A stretch of DNA of 64,000 nt, from contig NC_039478.1 of the NCBI RefSeq assembly GCF_003590095.1, forward strand, positions 682,001 to 746,000, given 5' to 3'. The notes under the pieces are model-generated. The model was not told the DNA's origin. It searched no databases and saw only the letters and a list, made by a program, of their open reading frames with translations. Positions 50,133-64,000 of the stretch are shown piece after piece. A program made the translations under genes and the position numbers. This stretch comes from Trichoplusia ni. Its lineage: Eukaryota; Arthropoda; Insecta; Lepidoptera; Noctuidae. Each line of letters begins with the position of its first letter. Position 1 is the first letter of the stretch.

Positions 50133-53100
50133 CAAGGAAGAGCAACATAAAGAATACTACCAGCTCAATATCAAAGAGTACATAAATAACAAATCAATTT
50201 ACTTATGTTCAACGCATTTCCAGTAACAAATAGGATTACCAATAAAAGTTGCATTAAAATGCAAATTTTATTGCAGATTGCACTTTGCGTTTTGCACTAT
50301 ACCTAGTAATGTGTTAAATGAAGAAAGATTTTCTTGATCATCAGTAACTGAACAAGATATAGGAAGGTAAAACAAGTTAAAACGCACCAATAAAAAATAA
50401 ATAAATTTGGAACGTTTTTCTATTTTTGTGGGTAATTCTAGAAACGTTGACTAAGTTTAACGAAACGTTAATATGTTTCCTATAACGATATTGTCATGTG
50501 GCCATATAATAACTACAAAAAAAAAAAACTAAAAATTGATCTCGCTGAATTTGATAAAAAAACTTTCGTGCAATTTACATTTGATTATTCGACATATTCC
50601 ATTAGACGTGAAACCTAATTTATATGAGATTGGTCTAGCGCTATTAGTCAATGTAAACATTTTATACCTGGAGCTGGTATCTCATGCAGTGCAATTAGGT
50701 AATTACACCCCATGCCTCTGTGCCCGTCTGAGTCCCAAATAAATTAAATTTGTGTTCTAACAGACGCTTGGTCAACAGCTTATCTTTATTAGCGATTATA
50801 TTGATCTAATTATTTGGCATGTGGTGTTCAATACATTTACTACGATTTATATCACTACATCGCTTATTAGCTAATTTACTGCGACTTTCATCATGTGTTT
50901 AGAAAAATTGAGAGTCAGTTGATAGATCAGTGGTGTTAAAGTCTAAGTAAAATATGAAATCCTACTAATTCATAAACATGAAATTGTTTATAGTGATAGA
51001 TATTTGCTACACTCTCGATTGATTACAATCTGAATTGTCATATTAACAGTTTTTTTTTATTTTACCTACCTTTGAAATTTTTAGGTAGTACCTTTTATAA
51101 ACTAAACACTAAACACTTACATTCTAAATCGTTCAAATGAAAGTACTAAGTTTGTCTCTTATACAGAACTAGACTTCGCAACAGTCTACATGTGAAGCGC
51201 ATACAAAGGCTACGTTTTAATATTTAATGCTGCTAAAAGTTTTTCAGTTTTGCTTGTCATAAATGTATCAGAACCTGTCTCGAATTCGCGAAATTTTATT
51301 TCAGTATCTCTGTCTGTCTGCTTACATTAAATCCTTATATGTGTTACTCACTAGGTAATTAAATTAGACATTTTCGGGCAGAACAAAGCTTTTAACTTTG
51401 CCGCTCCGAAAACTAGCGCTTGTTCGTGGTTTTACTCGCTCTGTATGTCACATAACACGTTTTTGATTTTCTTTTAACATTTTTTCGATTATTTTCCCTT
51501 TTAAATAAACTTATAAAAATGTGTTTTTTTTTTATTTCACACCTTTCATTGGTTGCAGGTATGAAATTAACTAAGTAGTCTTGAAATTTATATTATTTCT
51601 AATCAGAGCTATGTCTTAAACCTCTTTTATCGATTTTTTCTAATATGTTTATCATATAATATAGTACAAACAATTGCACATACTTTAAGCAGTCTCTTTT
51701 TTTGTAATCAATATACATTGATCAATGAGGAAATTTATCTGATCTACTGGATTTAGAAAGGAAATACAATATCCTGAACCAAAAACAAGTGTCTAAATAG
51801 CTTTAAATCAAAGATATACATTCCTACAGCTTTATCAACAATGAACTTTTTTCTGAACTATAATCCAGTATCAACAACTTAACAAATCTTAACGAATGTA
51901 GATAATGTTGTTGTGAAGTAGAACGCGCAATATAAAGTGCTGTGTTGATAGAGTGAGTGAGGCGCTGACGGAGATGGAGCTTATTGTGAGAACCGCGCCA
52001 GGCATGCGGGCTGCCGGTGAGCTCTGCACACGAGACCTGAACAATTCCATTCACTTATGATAGACCAAATAGTTGACACCAGGAATTCCGATCAAGTTCC
52101 TATGTCACCTTAATCACAAGTCTCTAACGCCATAAACTAAATTTGCCTTTGGAACTTTCTGGAGCTGTACATGCAATTTGTATCGAACTATCATATGAAG
52201 TGTTTTATTATACTAGCGAAAACCAATTTATCATCGATATAGTTGACAATGACTCTACAACTAATATCCGGATATTTATACACAGTCGACGCGGCAACAA
52301 AGAACGTTGTTAAAATTTATCTCTAAAAACTTCCGGCTCGAACAATCGAATGTTAAATCCATTGATATGTTTTTTAATACGCCAATGACAAAAGTGCGAC
52401 GAATCAAAACGCAAACAAATCAACGTCACCTTTAGGCGACGCAAACAGATTAAACTTGGACAAAGCACGCATTGACCCTTTGCATTAGGACGCGAAATCA
52501 AGAATTATAGGGCCGCCAACCCCCGCACATAATTCAAGAATCATCCTCGTCCATATTCGACGATCCTCGGACAATGGGTCGGACAACACACAGTTAAACG
52601 CCGCAAATGCCGTAAGCGGCTATAAATCATTGACATAGCGGAAGTGCGTAGCCTGCCAGTGGTGAGAGAACCCCAGCAATAACGGTTGCGCGGCCGTCTC
52701 CGGCATTTTCAGCGTTATAGATAAATTAAATGCCAACACACCCAGCCGGGGCAAGCGCAGCGGAGGCGCGCTAGGAATGTCCAAATAAATTTTTTGATGA
52801 ACGCACCGGAAGCTGGACCTATTACGTGACTGTCCCCGTTCCTTCCTTACACTCCTCGGTTATTGTTTTTCTCGATCGGCATTTGAAGAATTTTAAGCTT
52901 TTATTCAAACTAGCATATGGGAAGCGCGGACCCTTTGAATCGATTTAAAGATCGTAATCAATAAACTGTAATAGGTCAGTTTTGTGTCGGAATTAATCAA
53001 GCGTCAAAGGTCTAGCTATAATTGAGCGCCAAAGGCTGCGGGTGTGTCGTATATCTCACTAATTAATGGATTCGCTAGAAATGTTTTTGTCACAAAAGAT

Positions 53101-56100
53101 ACCGCTTAGCGGCACAAAAAACATCTCGGTTCGTTTTTGTATTCCGATACACAACAATAACCCTTTTTCGGATTCCCGAGCATGTGTTGTTAATGTGACG
53201 ATGTGGAGCAATACGGTAGTCATCGGCTCTAGTAGAATTATTTGCCGCATATTGGCGGCAGGCCGGAATCGGTGCGTGCGTGTTCGATATAAAGAAATAT
53301 TAATATTCCTGCGGCTATAAACAAGCGTTTGACGATAATAATTCGAACGCATAAAACAAAGCTTTATCTATGATCGAAAGGCAGCCCCCGGAGAGTTTAG
53401 TGTGAAATGTGTTCTCAAAGACACCGTTTAGTAGCGTAATGCGCGTGACTGTCGTACAAATTATGCATTTTCGAGACAAGCCGATTTTATTGCTGCGGAA
53501 GTGACGTCAATAAAGCACAATGTACAGCAGTTTAATGTTCTCGTATAATAATTTTTGATCGGCTCCGTTCACGATATGCATCACGCTCTGACACGGAACG
53601 CGGCACACGTGCTCGTCGGCAAACAGCGGACGACCACTGACTAACGCACTTGTCCATTACAAGATTTTGTTCTTAAAATCTCAAAGTACTTGCCTACTTT
53701 TTAATATTACCCTCTCGACTCAAAGAGCGTACAAACACTCAACTCGGGTACCTACTTAAAGTTTCCTAGAACGATTGAATGAATTAATTTAGACCGTTTT
53801 AACACTCAAGACTCAAACAGAATGACGAGCCATACATAAATTATGAATAAAAATGAACAGGTGCGCACATATTTAAGCAGTTCTTCTACTCCAGCACAAA
53901 CAAATCCGTGAGCATTGTTTGAAAATCATTCATTAGCTATGTCAAGTTTTCATTAAAGTTATATCTATGCATCAGGATACAACAAAGCACGTACATGAGT
54001 CGACCGGTGCGTCATAAACAGCAAGCTATTGAAAGTTATAGACGAAATGCAAATGTTAATATCTTGGAATGATCACAAAGCCTGTACACAATTTATCGAT
54101 ATTATTATTTTAAAGTGCGACATAATTCATAGCTGTAAAACGCGACGAAACATCATAACGCCCCAAATATAAATGGTGTGTGACGCCCAACCGTTCCGAA
54201 CGCCCTCAGAGATTCGGAACCGACTCAAAAAATGATATACTCCATACCTTATATTGAACGTGAAATAAATCGTATACTTCCTTTAAGTGCCAATAAAAGT
54301 TGGAGTAAATCATAAAAGTATCACTCCTCGAGAAATGTCTATAACAAGTGTGTTATTGCGGAATAATTCAGTAGCGGCGGAGGGTGGTTTGAAGGATGGC
54401 TCCCTCTAGATCCAGCCGGCGTGCTCCGACCTGGAATTCCCGATGCTCTATCAAAGCCTTCAATTATTTATCGGACCCGTGTCTACTTTTCATTTTACGC
54501 CTTTCCTCGGCGAGGCTTTCAGTGCCGGGAAATAAACATGTCACACTATTGGGAATACGTTTTACATGAATAGTGGTCTTGTGACTATAAACTGTATCGG
54601 TTTTGGTTTAGCTGCTGACAGTGATGTATGGCACCGCCTCGCGTTAATTATTAAGTTGGGACTATCCGTGTTATTTGTTGAATAAACAATATCAGGATTG
54701 GATTTTCGATTCAGGCCTTTGAGATTTGGAGGCAGGCTTGTTGCTAAAAGTAGCTATTGCATTAATACTAACCATCGTCACTACGAGTCCCGGTGGGTTG
54801 AACTGAGGTTCGATAGAATCCCATACTACCAATTAACGGTCTAGTAATCTGATATTAATACACCACTGTCTGGCTTTAAACATACGGTTAATTACAGCGT
54901 GATTGGACATTGGAAGCAAATTATGAAACAGATTTATAATCTAGGATTATTTCATCGCCTTATTTGCGTATTTTTTAAGTTAAATCATGGTTTATCGAAA
55001 TTGAATGACGATACAATTATGGGAATTACCATGTTTCACAAAATATAAAGATATGCGCTTGACCTGCCGTTTTCTTCGGAAAATCTTAACGTTACTTCGT
55101 GTGTGCTAGGTTTTTTTATGTTTATCAATTATTTTTCGCACCCATGATTCCTAAAACTTTTGTAGATTGTTTAAACTATATGCATAAGTACCTACCTTAG
55201 TCAGCTAGCTGTTCATCTGATAAAAGGACAAAGCATGCTTATTGTAAAAACAAATGACTGCAGCTTTTATTTTGCTCGTAATATGTGGCTCTTCGAACGG
55301 TAATTTTATTTTAGTTGCGGCGTCTACTAATAAATCAAACCTCTAATTTATAGTTACAGTTTGCAATAAAATACAATCATTACGCACACTAACAGTGGAG
55401 GAAACATAAAAATTATATTATCTTTTCACGTGTATGCTCGATCCATCGTTTAGTACCCAGTAAATATGTGGAATAATGTGGTGATAGTTAAATAAATATA
55501 TAAAAAACAACATAAATAAAAAATGTTTCAGAGAATTTCGAAATAATTATGTTTAATAACTTCAAAATACTTTATGAAAAAGAATTCCATTCGAAACTCA
55601 CGTAAGGCAATAAATGAGAGCTGTTAGTCTATTACTACTACTTTCACGCGACGTTCCTCGCTGTACATTTATTGTTAAGTAAATACTTTTTAGTCTATTA
55701 TTATGTTGAATAAACTTGTTATAAACTACATTTTATTACTAATTAATGCTCGAGCTCTATAAAAGTTAATAATTCATTAAAGTCATTCATTGTTGCGATA
55801 AGTAATTTCATACTTAGACCGTTTTACAACTGTGGTTGAAACCATCATATTAAAAAAAGAGAAAATAGTTTGTGTGTTAAACAGTTCTAACATGTGAACG
55901 GAGTGCATTAAACCTTTTATTGTTGTCATGTTCTAGGTACTTTATTCGCCGCAATTCGCATCTAAAAAGTCATTTTTACTCACACTTACATATGTGGTAG
56001 TACATAAAATTGGCGCGTAGGTGCGGCCAGTACAATACAAACATCTCTTGAGGTTGCGGCCAGTTATGTGAGGCAAAAAGCGATGATAATGACAGAGAGC

Positions 56101-59100
56101 ATCGGCGCAAAGGGCGCGGGATGAAGCCCCGCCAACGAACGCGCGTAGAATAACAAATGCTCCATACATAGACGGAGTTAGCTTTCAGACAGGAACTACG
56201 AGAACATCTTCAGATATTTACTAAGTTCTGTTTACGTGCAATGGCAAAAATTGACGCGACATTCTCAAGCTTTTGAATAGTTTTTAAATCATCATAAGAG
56301 ATTTTGATTCAGATGTTTCCACTAATGGACCACCTCATATAACATTTGTATAGCAGACATATCTTGGTTCATTCCTATTATTTATTAAAACTATCGAGTA
56401 TGAGGCTATACCAAGGTTGATATAATTAATGAAAAGAAAATAGCTACAAATCCATTCCAGTTGTTCAGGGAACTGCAGGTACTCTACATATTTATATCCG
56501 CAGTGAAATTGTTTCACCTTTCAATATCTAGTTGAATGTAAAATCCATTTAGATTATTTATAGTTTGACAGTACGTGAAAAATCTTCAAGCTTTAATTGT
56601 TACCGAGTGTAGCTATAAAAAGATAGCTATCTGCGACGTAAAAAGAACATAAAGGCTAAATTACTCATACATGTACGTTACGGACAGTGTTTTATGATTT
56701 ATAAATGAAAAATTATTACTTGTAATGAAAATTGAAAAGTATAGTACCACGCGATGTAAAATTTGTACTTGCAAAGGCATAACTACCAACACTTGCTACA
56801 GTTTCTAATAAAATTTATGAGCTAATAAATAAATTCTCATTGAAAATTGAGTGTCTAGACTATAATGAAATTTAATTTAGTAAAGATCGTATTGATAAAA
56901 CAACTAAATACATTAGAGTGCGCCTATCTATCGCTACGTGAAGCTGTGCCATATAAAATCGTAGTGATACTTCTCAGTGGCGTGGCGAAGAGGGGAGGCC
57001 TAAGGCAATAGTAGAAACACGTCGCGAACATCGTACGAGAGTCACGTAACGTAACTATACCGAATTACGCGTTCGCAAACTGATCCTCGGTGTGCCCTGG
57101 GAAATATGCCGCGGTACGGAAATAAAAAGTACGTCTAACAAAATAAAGTTTTATTGCGCACCGACCGAAAATGCACTGATCAGAACTGGGATCATTGGTA
57201 CGAGTGGACTGCCCGGCGGGATAGTTAATAGCGTACTTACATACCTCCGTATCGTCGATAGCTTATGGTAGGAATATTTTGGAGAGGGTTTTATTTCGAT
57301 TGCCTCTATGATGGCTTGTTACAATTTATTGGCGTAGTGGACTCTCCTTTGATTGTACTATTTAACTTGGCTGCTACAAAGAAGGTAAATCATGAGCAAG
57401 TACTGTACTTAAGGTATTATTATGGTGTTCTAACCGATCAATTTACGCACACACATACACAATTGGACAATTTGAAAACGAAAAAAAAAACCTTTTCACC
57501 CTCTCAAAATGAAAACTTTAATAAAACTGTAACGTCTATAAACCTATATAATACTACACATTGTTCAAATCACCTCTGAAACGTTGTATAAATGAAACAA
57601 CATAAAACTAAAGCCTCGTAGCATTATACGTCGAACAGAGTCAAGGGACGATGGTAACAGAATTTTCCCAAACTTCCCGAAACAATATCCCCAACGTTTT
57701 CCACCCAAATCTTTCTATAAGCCTCACTCAGCTTTTTAAAATCTTATTCAAACTTTATAAAATAAGTGGTGTTCCCCTCTGAAGGGGTCTCTGCCGATAT
57801 TATTGTGTAGCCATCTGTGACGAGACCGGGACGCCATAGAAAAGACATATTTTTAGATTTAACTCGTAAATTACTTCGATCCAATTGCTTTACGCTCGTG
57901 TGAGAATTAGGAGAGAACTTTTATTTGCCAATGCGGTTGTTTATAGCGGCGGAGGGCGCCGCTCACATAATCTTATACTTTATCTATTCATATTCGATTT
58001 ATAGGTCAGATAAACATACTTATTGTATCTTTCAATTAATGTGGAAGAAAACAACGATAAAAAGGTTTAAATTGAATATTAACGATGCGGAAAAACATGC
58101 TAACTACATATGTAAGGTGAAAACATACTATTGTTCTAATAAAGATATATGCAATGATATAAATTATAATAACTAGTAACAGTTTTAAGCAAATACTCCG
58201 AAAAACTAATTACACAATCAATTAATAGAAACATAAATAAACATTCCTCAAAGAATAATCAAAGATGTGAAATATAGAGAACATTAAATAATTTCAAAAT
58301 AAAATGAAGAAGTATCACACGAAATCATCATCGGACTTATTTCAAACACGCTTCATGAAAATGAGTGTCTAATTATAAGTGATGGCTTCAATCCTTGCCG
58401 CCTATTGGCCTATTAGACGTTTTTAGCCGTCACACTTTATTGACGGAACTCAACACGTAACTAACCAATTTAAAAATTATGTCTCTCTTTATTAACGTGG
58501 CAATAAATTAATTTACTTTCTTAATATAATATTACGAGGCTGCTATAAAATGTGTCTGTCACCATAATTTTGGACACAGATTGTTGCACTAATGCGTCGA
58601 CTTTAAAGAAGGGGTTGACGACCCCTTTCGCCCGATTCCTATTCGTCACACACACGCCGTCAAATGGTAGTTTAATTTTTTTAAATTGGATTTTTATTGC
58701 TATTTGGAATGGAATGAAAAGTGGCAACAATGGTGACTTTGATATCTATGAGCGGCACTTGCACGCTTCATGTGGGACAAATGGTTGGCACATTTTGTGA
58801 CACTTATTTGTGGGTTAGCATATTATTATAAACGGATTTCAACTTTAATATGTGTCAGAGTAATATCTCGAAAATTATTTTCGACACGACATTAAATAAA
58901 GTAGTTTAAAAAAAATGACCCATTTTTTACCAATTAGTTACTCTGATCAAACGTCCAGACCATACTTTCTAGAAGCTCATGTTAAAACATTGACTATAGC
59001 AATATCTCAATGATCATCAAGAACAAAATGCTCAATAACTAAAAATAACGTGCAACCAAAACTCGCAATTACCATAAAAGCAGGGGAAAAATCCTGAGAG

Positions 59101-59860
59101 TACTTCACGAATACCCATTAAAAATCTAACGCCTTTAAAACACAGCGAATAAATTGGCAAACACCTTTTTATCAAAGGGAAATAGCGGGGTGCGGTTCAT
59201 TTATAAACCTGTGGCAGATTACGTGGCGTCTTCAAAATTTGCACCGTTGTTTAACGGCATAATTACTGGTGTACTATGACGAATTGTCCGGCGTCTAAGT
59301 AAACAGTTTATTGTACAGACAACATCGTAAACGTAAAACAGACTTCAAATTTCAACCCCAGTTCTGTTTCAATTTTTTTGTAGTTTTTTTTCTTAAACCT
59401 TGTCTTGTTAAAATTAAGTCAGAAGAAAAATGTTTTACTTGAATATCTTGTTTTCTTTTCTTATAAAAAAATAAAGTGAACAGTTTCTCTCCTTGAAAAA
59501 TACAAAAGACAATGAACAATTTTTTTATTTTGAAAGTGTCCCCGAAAAGCTGTTTGCTATTAACAAACACTTTTGGTAACTGTGAGTGTTTTATAGAATT
59601 TTCGTTGAAAACTAAGGTTGTTTCGTTTGTTTCTAACTGTACCGTAAGTAACCGTTTAATCGGTACCAATTACATATGGAAAGGAAGGGCGGTAAATATA
59701 GGTTTGTTTTAACGAACTTCCCAAAGTGCGGTGTACCCCAGTTAAGGCAGTACGGTTAAATAGACATCGGCGCTTTTCATGTAGCTAAAGAATCACAAAG
59801 AGTAGTTTTACCTTAGCTTTTCTTAAATTTCACTGACATTTTTTTATTGATTTTTTCTTT
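50133..59860. other. repeat-poor upstream flank, candidate regulatory DNA
   Basis: Nearly 10 kb in which I recognise no transposable element and no spliced coding exon. A GC- and CpG-richer zone covers about 52500-53700. Smaller CpG patches lie at 56090-56150 and 57030-57120. A short block at 53059-53352 is open on both strands; the plus frame starts with ATG at 53066 and runs 84 codons without a recognisable domain. The pattern fits constrained non-coding DNA upstream of a developmental gene, which is an inference. Confidence 0.45.
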
Positions 59861-60207
59861 CATCATTGGCTTAGCCTTTTCCCAACTATGTTGGGGTCGG
59901 CTACCAGTCTAACCGGTTTCAGCTAAGTACCAGTGTTTTACAAGGAGCGACTGCCTATCTGACCTCCTCAACCCAGTTACCTGGGAAACACGATACCCCT
60001 TGGTTAGACTGGTTGTCAGACTTTTCAAGCTTCTGACTACCTGTAACGACTGTCAAAGATTTAAGAATAACAGCCGGGACCCACAATTTAACGTGCCTCT
60101 TGAAACACGGAGGAGCTCCTTATGACAAAGATGGTCACCCATCTATGGACCAACCGCGTCAAGCATAGCTTAACCTGTGATCGTTTCACTTCTGCAGCCA
60201 CGAGCTC
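59861..60207 (-). mobile_element. 5S rRNA-derived SINE, near full length
   Basis: On the minus strand the head runs GAGCTCGTGGCTGCAG, CACAGGTTAAGCTATGC and TTGACGCGGTTGG (A-box region, plus coordinates 60154-60171), then ATAGATGGGTGACC (C-box region, 60133-60146), all in the order of 5S rRNA. The body follows: GGAGCTCCTCCGTGTTTC, GGGTCCCGGCTGTTATTC, TTTGACAGTCGTTACAGG, AACTGGGTTGAGGAGGTCAG, ATAGGCAGTCGCTCCTTG, ACTGGTACTTAGCTG, GTAGCCGACCCCAACATAG and TTGGGAAAAGGC. This is the best-preserved of the three copies. RNA polymerase III type 1 promoter elements are therefore still visible. Confidence 0.85.
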
Positions 60208-63200
60208 CTCTGGAGCTCTATATCTATTGATTTTCTTTCTATATCTATCTATTGATTTTTTCTTTATCAAGCAGTTATTTATTTACCATACAAAGGTACA
60301 TTCGAAGTAATGCCACATGTTTTCAACAAGGGTTTTTTTTTAAACATAACATTAATATCTTAAATTTTAAGAACATTATCTTAACCACACGTTTGCGTTA
60401 AACATACAGATATCCATGAATACTTTTCAAAACATTAATAAACAAAGATTATTGATAGAGTTTACACAGTTACATTAAAGGTGAACTGATAACGAGGCCT
60501 CTCAAGTGAAGCGAAGCGTTAAGATGTAAAAAATAAATCTAAACATAGACTAATGGCTTTCAAGTGTTTATTTAGGATGACTATTTATTTTGAATTTAGC
60601 AAGAACAAAGCGAGCGTAAACAATACTCAAACGAAAAAAAACAATCATTTAGTTTTTTCATTCGGTAGGTTTTTCATTGCCCGATTTTTCCACAAGGAAG
60701 GGTGAGAAGTCCGGAGTTTATATTACTGAGTTGGAGAACAATTGGAAAGTTAGGCAGACAAAGGTGGCGGTGTGTACAAACCCCAAGTTAATCGAGACTA
60801 AGCCTGTATACATCGTTGCGGGAGTTCGTGAAATGCTACCAAACTATTTTCCAATACCAGGCAGTTATTCAAATTATTGGATCAACGGTAATCCATTAAT
60901 AGTGCAAACGTTTTAGTCCGAAATCGGTCACACGTGGGCGCTAATTGTATTACACGATACTATGCAGGCACGCCAAACACTAGTCAATTGGATTTAAAAG
61001 CATGGTTTATTTATTTCGTTTTAGCTACCATGTAACGCATACCTGACCTATTACGTTGCAGCAACGTTCCGGTTTTATACTAATGCCAACTCTTAATGAA
61101 ATTAATAATAGGTCTCAAGCATTTAGACAAAGCAGTAAGAAACTTAAGAAACACCAGAAACTGTACACAATATTCGTAGACCTAGAACAGTATATATTAA
61201 ACAAAATTAAAGAAATTCTCTAAACATTATGTAAATCTCCAACTTTCACAACGTAGATGCATAACAGTAATTTATACATGAACAAAACCTGACACAATTG
61301 TTCACTACGGAATGTACAATGTGAAACTACCTCACCACGGTTCACGTTAAACTTAATACTTACTCGAAACTTTCACGCGGCGTGATTGCGAATCTGAAAA
61401 GTTCCCGTCTGGCTTGTCTCGAACCCGCATGTGGCGCCAACAAGAAAACCTCACACGGAAGCAAACTATAAACACACTGTCATAAGGTGTACTATCATCT
61501 GCAGTTTTAATCGCCACTCTGTCAAGCGTGAACTATCGGTTCACACTTATGGCTCCCACTTCAGCTCACTGCGGATTAGTTCTTAACTGTAAACGTGTTC
61601 TTTGTTCAAGTTTTTGAACTTACGTTGTTACATTTCCAGAGGTATGTCCCGGCCCTGGGGGCTGGAACAATTTCATAGCAAATTGTATCGTAGGGATGTT
61701 GAGTATAGTATTTCTGAAAGCTATCGCAACTATTGAGACCGACTGTTTGTCTTATATCTACTACTTTCACTTTTCAACTATTTTTTACGCCATTCATTTG
61801 ATTATATGTAGAGCATTTTTTGATTCAGAGATATTACTAAGATTCCTACTGAAATCAACACACGTATTCTGAATTATTCAAATTTAAATCTCTGTAATTC
61901 TAATTGAACAAATACGTCATTAGTAAAATACTTAGGTCTTTTAATTAATTTAATTTTCAACTCAATTATTTAAATACCGAATTATCATGCGTATTATTGC
62001 AATAAAACTCCGTGCGTAAGTATATTTTAGTGGACGTTAACTTAATAGCCAAAACAATCGTCATAATGGTGGTTCACACTTCGTTATGAACTCGCAAAAA
62101 CCAAAAACTAACCTCGCAAAATACAAATGACAATTAAAAATAAGTTTCCTAATAAATAATGCCAAATCAAAACCGGATTGGGTCAGTACACTAGTTCCAT
62201 TAATTAATTAGTTCGGTAGCGGCCGTTTGAAATTAACAGTTGGAAATTTTAATATCACAAACAATTTGCATTTGCGCAAACTGCGAGAGCTTTTAATAAA
62301 ACCGTGGTACAAACAGCTCCGCTATGGCATGAACTCTTGCAAATTGCTTTAAGCTGCAGGGCGGCGGCGTTTAACAAGAACCTGCGCGGCCGAAGTTCCG
62401 CCGAGCTCCGCTTTAAGGCCAAGCTGCATCGCAAACAATGCAACCATTTAAATATACTGAATTTAATACACAACATTACTTAACCACGATTGACAAATAT
62501 TGATATTTAATACTTAATGGACTTGCGACACCTGCCGGCTCTCTTAGTAACTTTTGTATTATGTCGACTTTTGTTAGAATATATTTGCTGTATGCTATGT
62601 TTAAAGACTAGAATGGATTATCAAATAAATATAATAATTTTTGTTTTGATCTATCAGTTTACCTACTACGATAAGAAAAAGAGCAGCTTCTCATTAATAA
62701 TAACCTAAAAACCCTTTTGTTATATGAAATTAACACTAGCAATTTAAAAATTGAGGCCTAACGTAATTTCAAAACAAAACAAAGTATAACAACCAGATTC
62801 AATAAACATTTTTGTACTAAATACCAACCTAAATTTCTAACATTCAACCCGCCGCAGGCGAGCATAATTAGTGACTAACGAATCTCATTGAAAATAATTC
62901 GGTACATGCACATACAAAGATTTTCGGGTGGCCGGCATTGTAACAAGCGCGTTTTAGTCTATTGTTAACTCTAGTACCGGCAACAGACACTCGAAAACGA
63001 CCAATTAGCAAGGGCTGAGCCTTAAGCACGAGCTCGAGGCCGATGAGAGCTTGCGAACAAAACTATGTGGTGGCGCGGAATAGCGAAGCAAGCAATGCAG
63101 CCGCCGCCCCCCGCGCTCCCCGCGCTCTCCCCCCCCCCCAGGTACACACAGAGGTGAACAGCAATCTCGTCCGTACAATACTCTGTAGATAGTTCACAAC

Positions 63201-64000
63201 ACAATAGTTTCTGCGAGTCTCGCCAACTCACTTGCACCGCTTGTAGGTGAGCGGTTGCGTTCGAACGTGAGAATTAACTTTTTATATTTAACGTCTTGCA
63301 TAGTTGGTTTGCATTAAGCTCCTGATCGTCACTATTGATTACAAGTTATACGTATGTTTTCATGCTAATCTAAGCAATAAAAGTGGATAATTAAGAGAAT
63401 TTAAATCCGTTGCTTCGGTGTTTGACGTAGTTTAAATTGAGCGTTTTAGCTCCTTCCTCATTCATGCATATTTTAGTAACAAAGAATAGAAATATTTTAT
63501 AGCTTACATAATTAGGAACATAAATTCTGTAAAGGGGAATTTTAGAACAAATTTGTTGCTAAGGATAATTAAAATGTTACTTCATTTATTGGTTGACGCA
63601 AATATCGCATCGCATAAAAACATCAATTCTTAAGACCTAGACCATCCTATTCAACTAGCAGTCTTTTTATTCGAGCGACGAAAGCTGCTTAACAGTTTAT
63701 CCCCAGCAAAAATCCTTTCATCACTTGATTTGTAAGTATACTTTTTACTTCATCCTTTTTCCAGCGTATATATACATACATATATTCAAGCTGCCATATC
63801 AGCGGCATAGTGATAGCGAAAGGTGCAAGACAGCATCATCTTATCTAAACGGCATAATGTTCTACGAAGAAAGGCCACCGGTGAGAACACGTGTTTAATA
63901 ACATTTAAACACAGATTAAGTTACTCAAAGACTTCTGGAAATCGATTAGCGAAAGTGCTTAACCACCTATTAATATTAATTCTCATTAAAAAAATTCAAA
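60208..64000. other. upstream flank, no gene seen (GC-rich islands near 62.4 and 63.1 kb)
   Basis: This is mostly AT-rich non-coding DNA. GC-rich patches occur at 62340-62420 and 63000-63250; the latter contains a run of about ten C residues near 63130. A plus-strand donor-like TTGTAG|GTGAGC lies at 63241-63252, and a minus-strand donor-like GTGCAA|GTGAGT lies at 63225-63236. These could mark another transcript or promoter, but no coding exon is evident. Confidence 0.4.

Noticed and set aside
57265..57579. 104-codon plus-strand ATG frame
   Set aside because: The second half is low-complexity (His/Thr and Lys runs) and no family is recognisable.
60677..60916. 79-codon plus-strand frame
   Set aside because: I recognise no domain and see no splice or promoter support; it is probably chance.
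1..64000. CRISPR arrays, operons, ribosome binding sites, rRNA and tRNA genes
   Set aside because: The DNA is insect nuclear sequence. The only tRNA-like and 5S-like segments are the degenerate heads of SINEs, lacking complete foldable genes.

Overview
The window is AT-rich eukaryotic (insect) DNA with very little coding sequence. The repeats suggest a moth or butterfly, tentatively a noctuid: tRNA-headed and 5S rRNA-headed SINEs, Helitron-like elements ending in CTAGT, and foldback MITEs, all of types I associate with Lepidoptera. Species and family are inferred, because no database search was possible.

Only one gene can be supported: the 5' part of the Iroquois-class homeobox gene mirror (mirr), on the minus strand. 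Coding exon 1 (16202-16243) encodes 14 residues, from a first in-frame ATG to a CAG|GTAAAC donor. Coding exon 2 (2682-3017) encodes 112 residues, between a CAG acceptor and a GTAAGT donor. Both ends of exon 2 are phase 0, so the two exons join cleanly into 126 N-terminal residues. These carry the mirror signature: CCDTGRPI, then GQTVCSCQY, LNYQRLA and AADQPPFY. The homeodomain and Iro-box exons are not in the window and must lie beyond its left edge. Intron 1 is about 13.2 kb. Upstream of exon 1, a GC-rich, CpG-rich block at about 16.25-16.84 kb is the probable promoter and 5'UTR. It contains a minimal three-codon uORF.

From about 16.9 kb to 64 kb I see no convincing protein-coding gene. This is the upstream flank of mirr and probably holds its regulatory DNA. 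Repeats are concentrated between about 28 and 50 kb. Near-full-length 5S-derived SINEs lie at 40857-41203 and 59861-60207, with a 5'-truncated relative at 29330-29550. tRNA-headed SINEs lie at 39449-39700, 42115-42415, 48724-48915 and 49422-49676. Helitron-like pieces, foldback MITEs (20017-20138 and 34660-34906) and fragments of one more dispersed family make up the rest. By contrast, 1-20 kb and 50.1-59.8 kb show almost no recognisable repeats, as expected around a tightly regulated developmental gene.

Several short GC-rich islands (near 10.4, 12.2, 17.8, 22.5, 33.4, 37.9, 52.7, 62.4 and 63.1 kb) are candidate cis-regulatory or alternative promoter sites. The open frames of 60-190 codons scattered through the window lack recognisable domains, many lack an ATG, and several sit in repeats; I treat them as chance.
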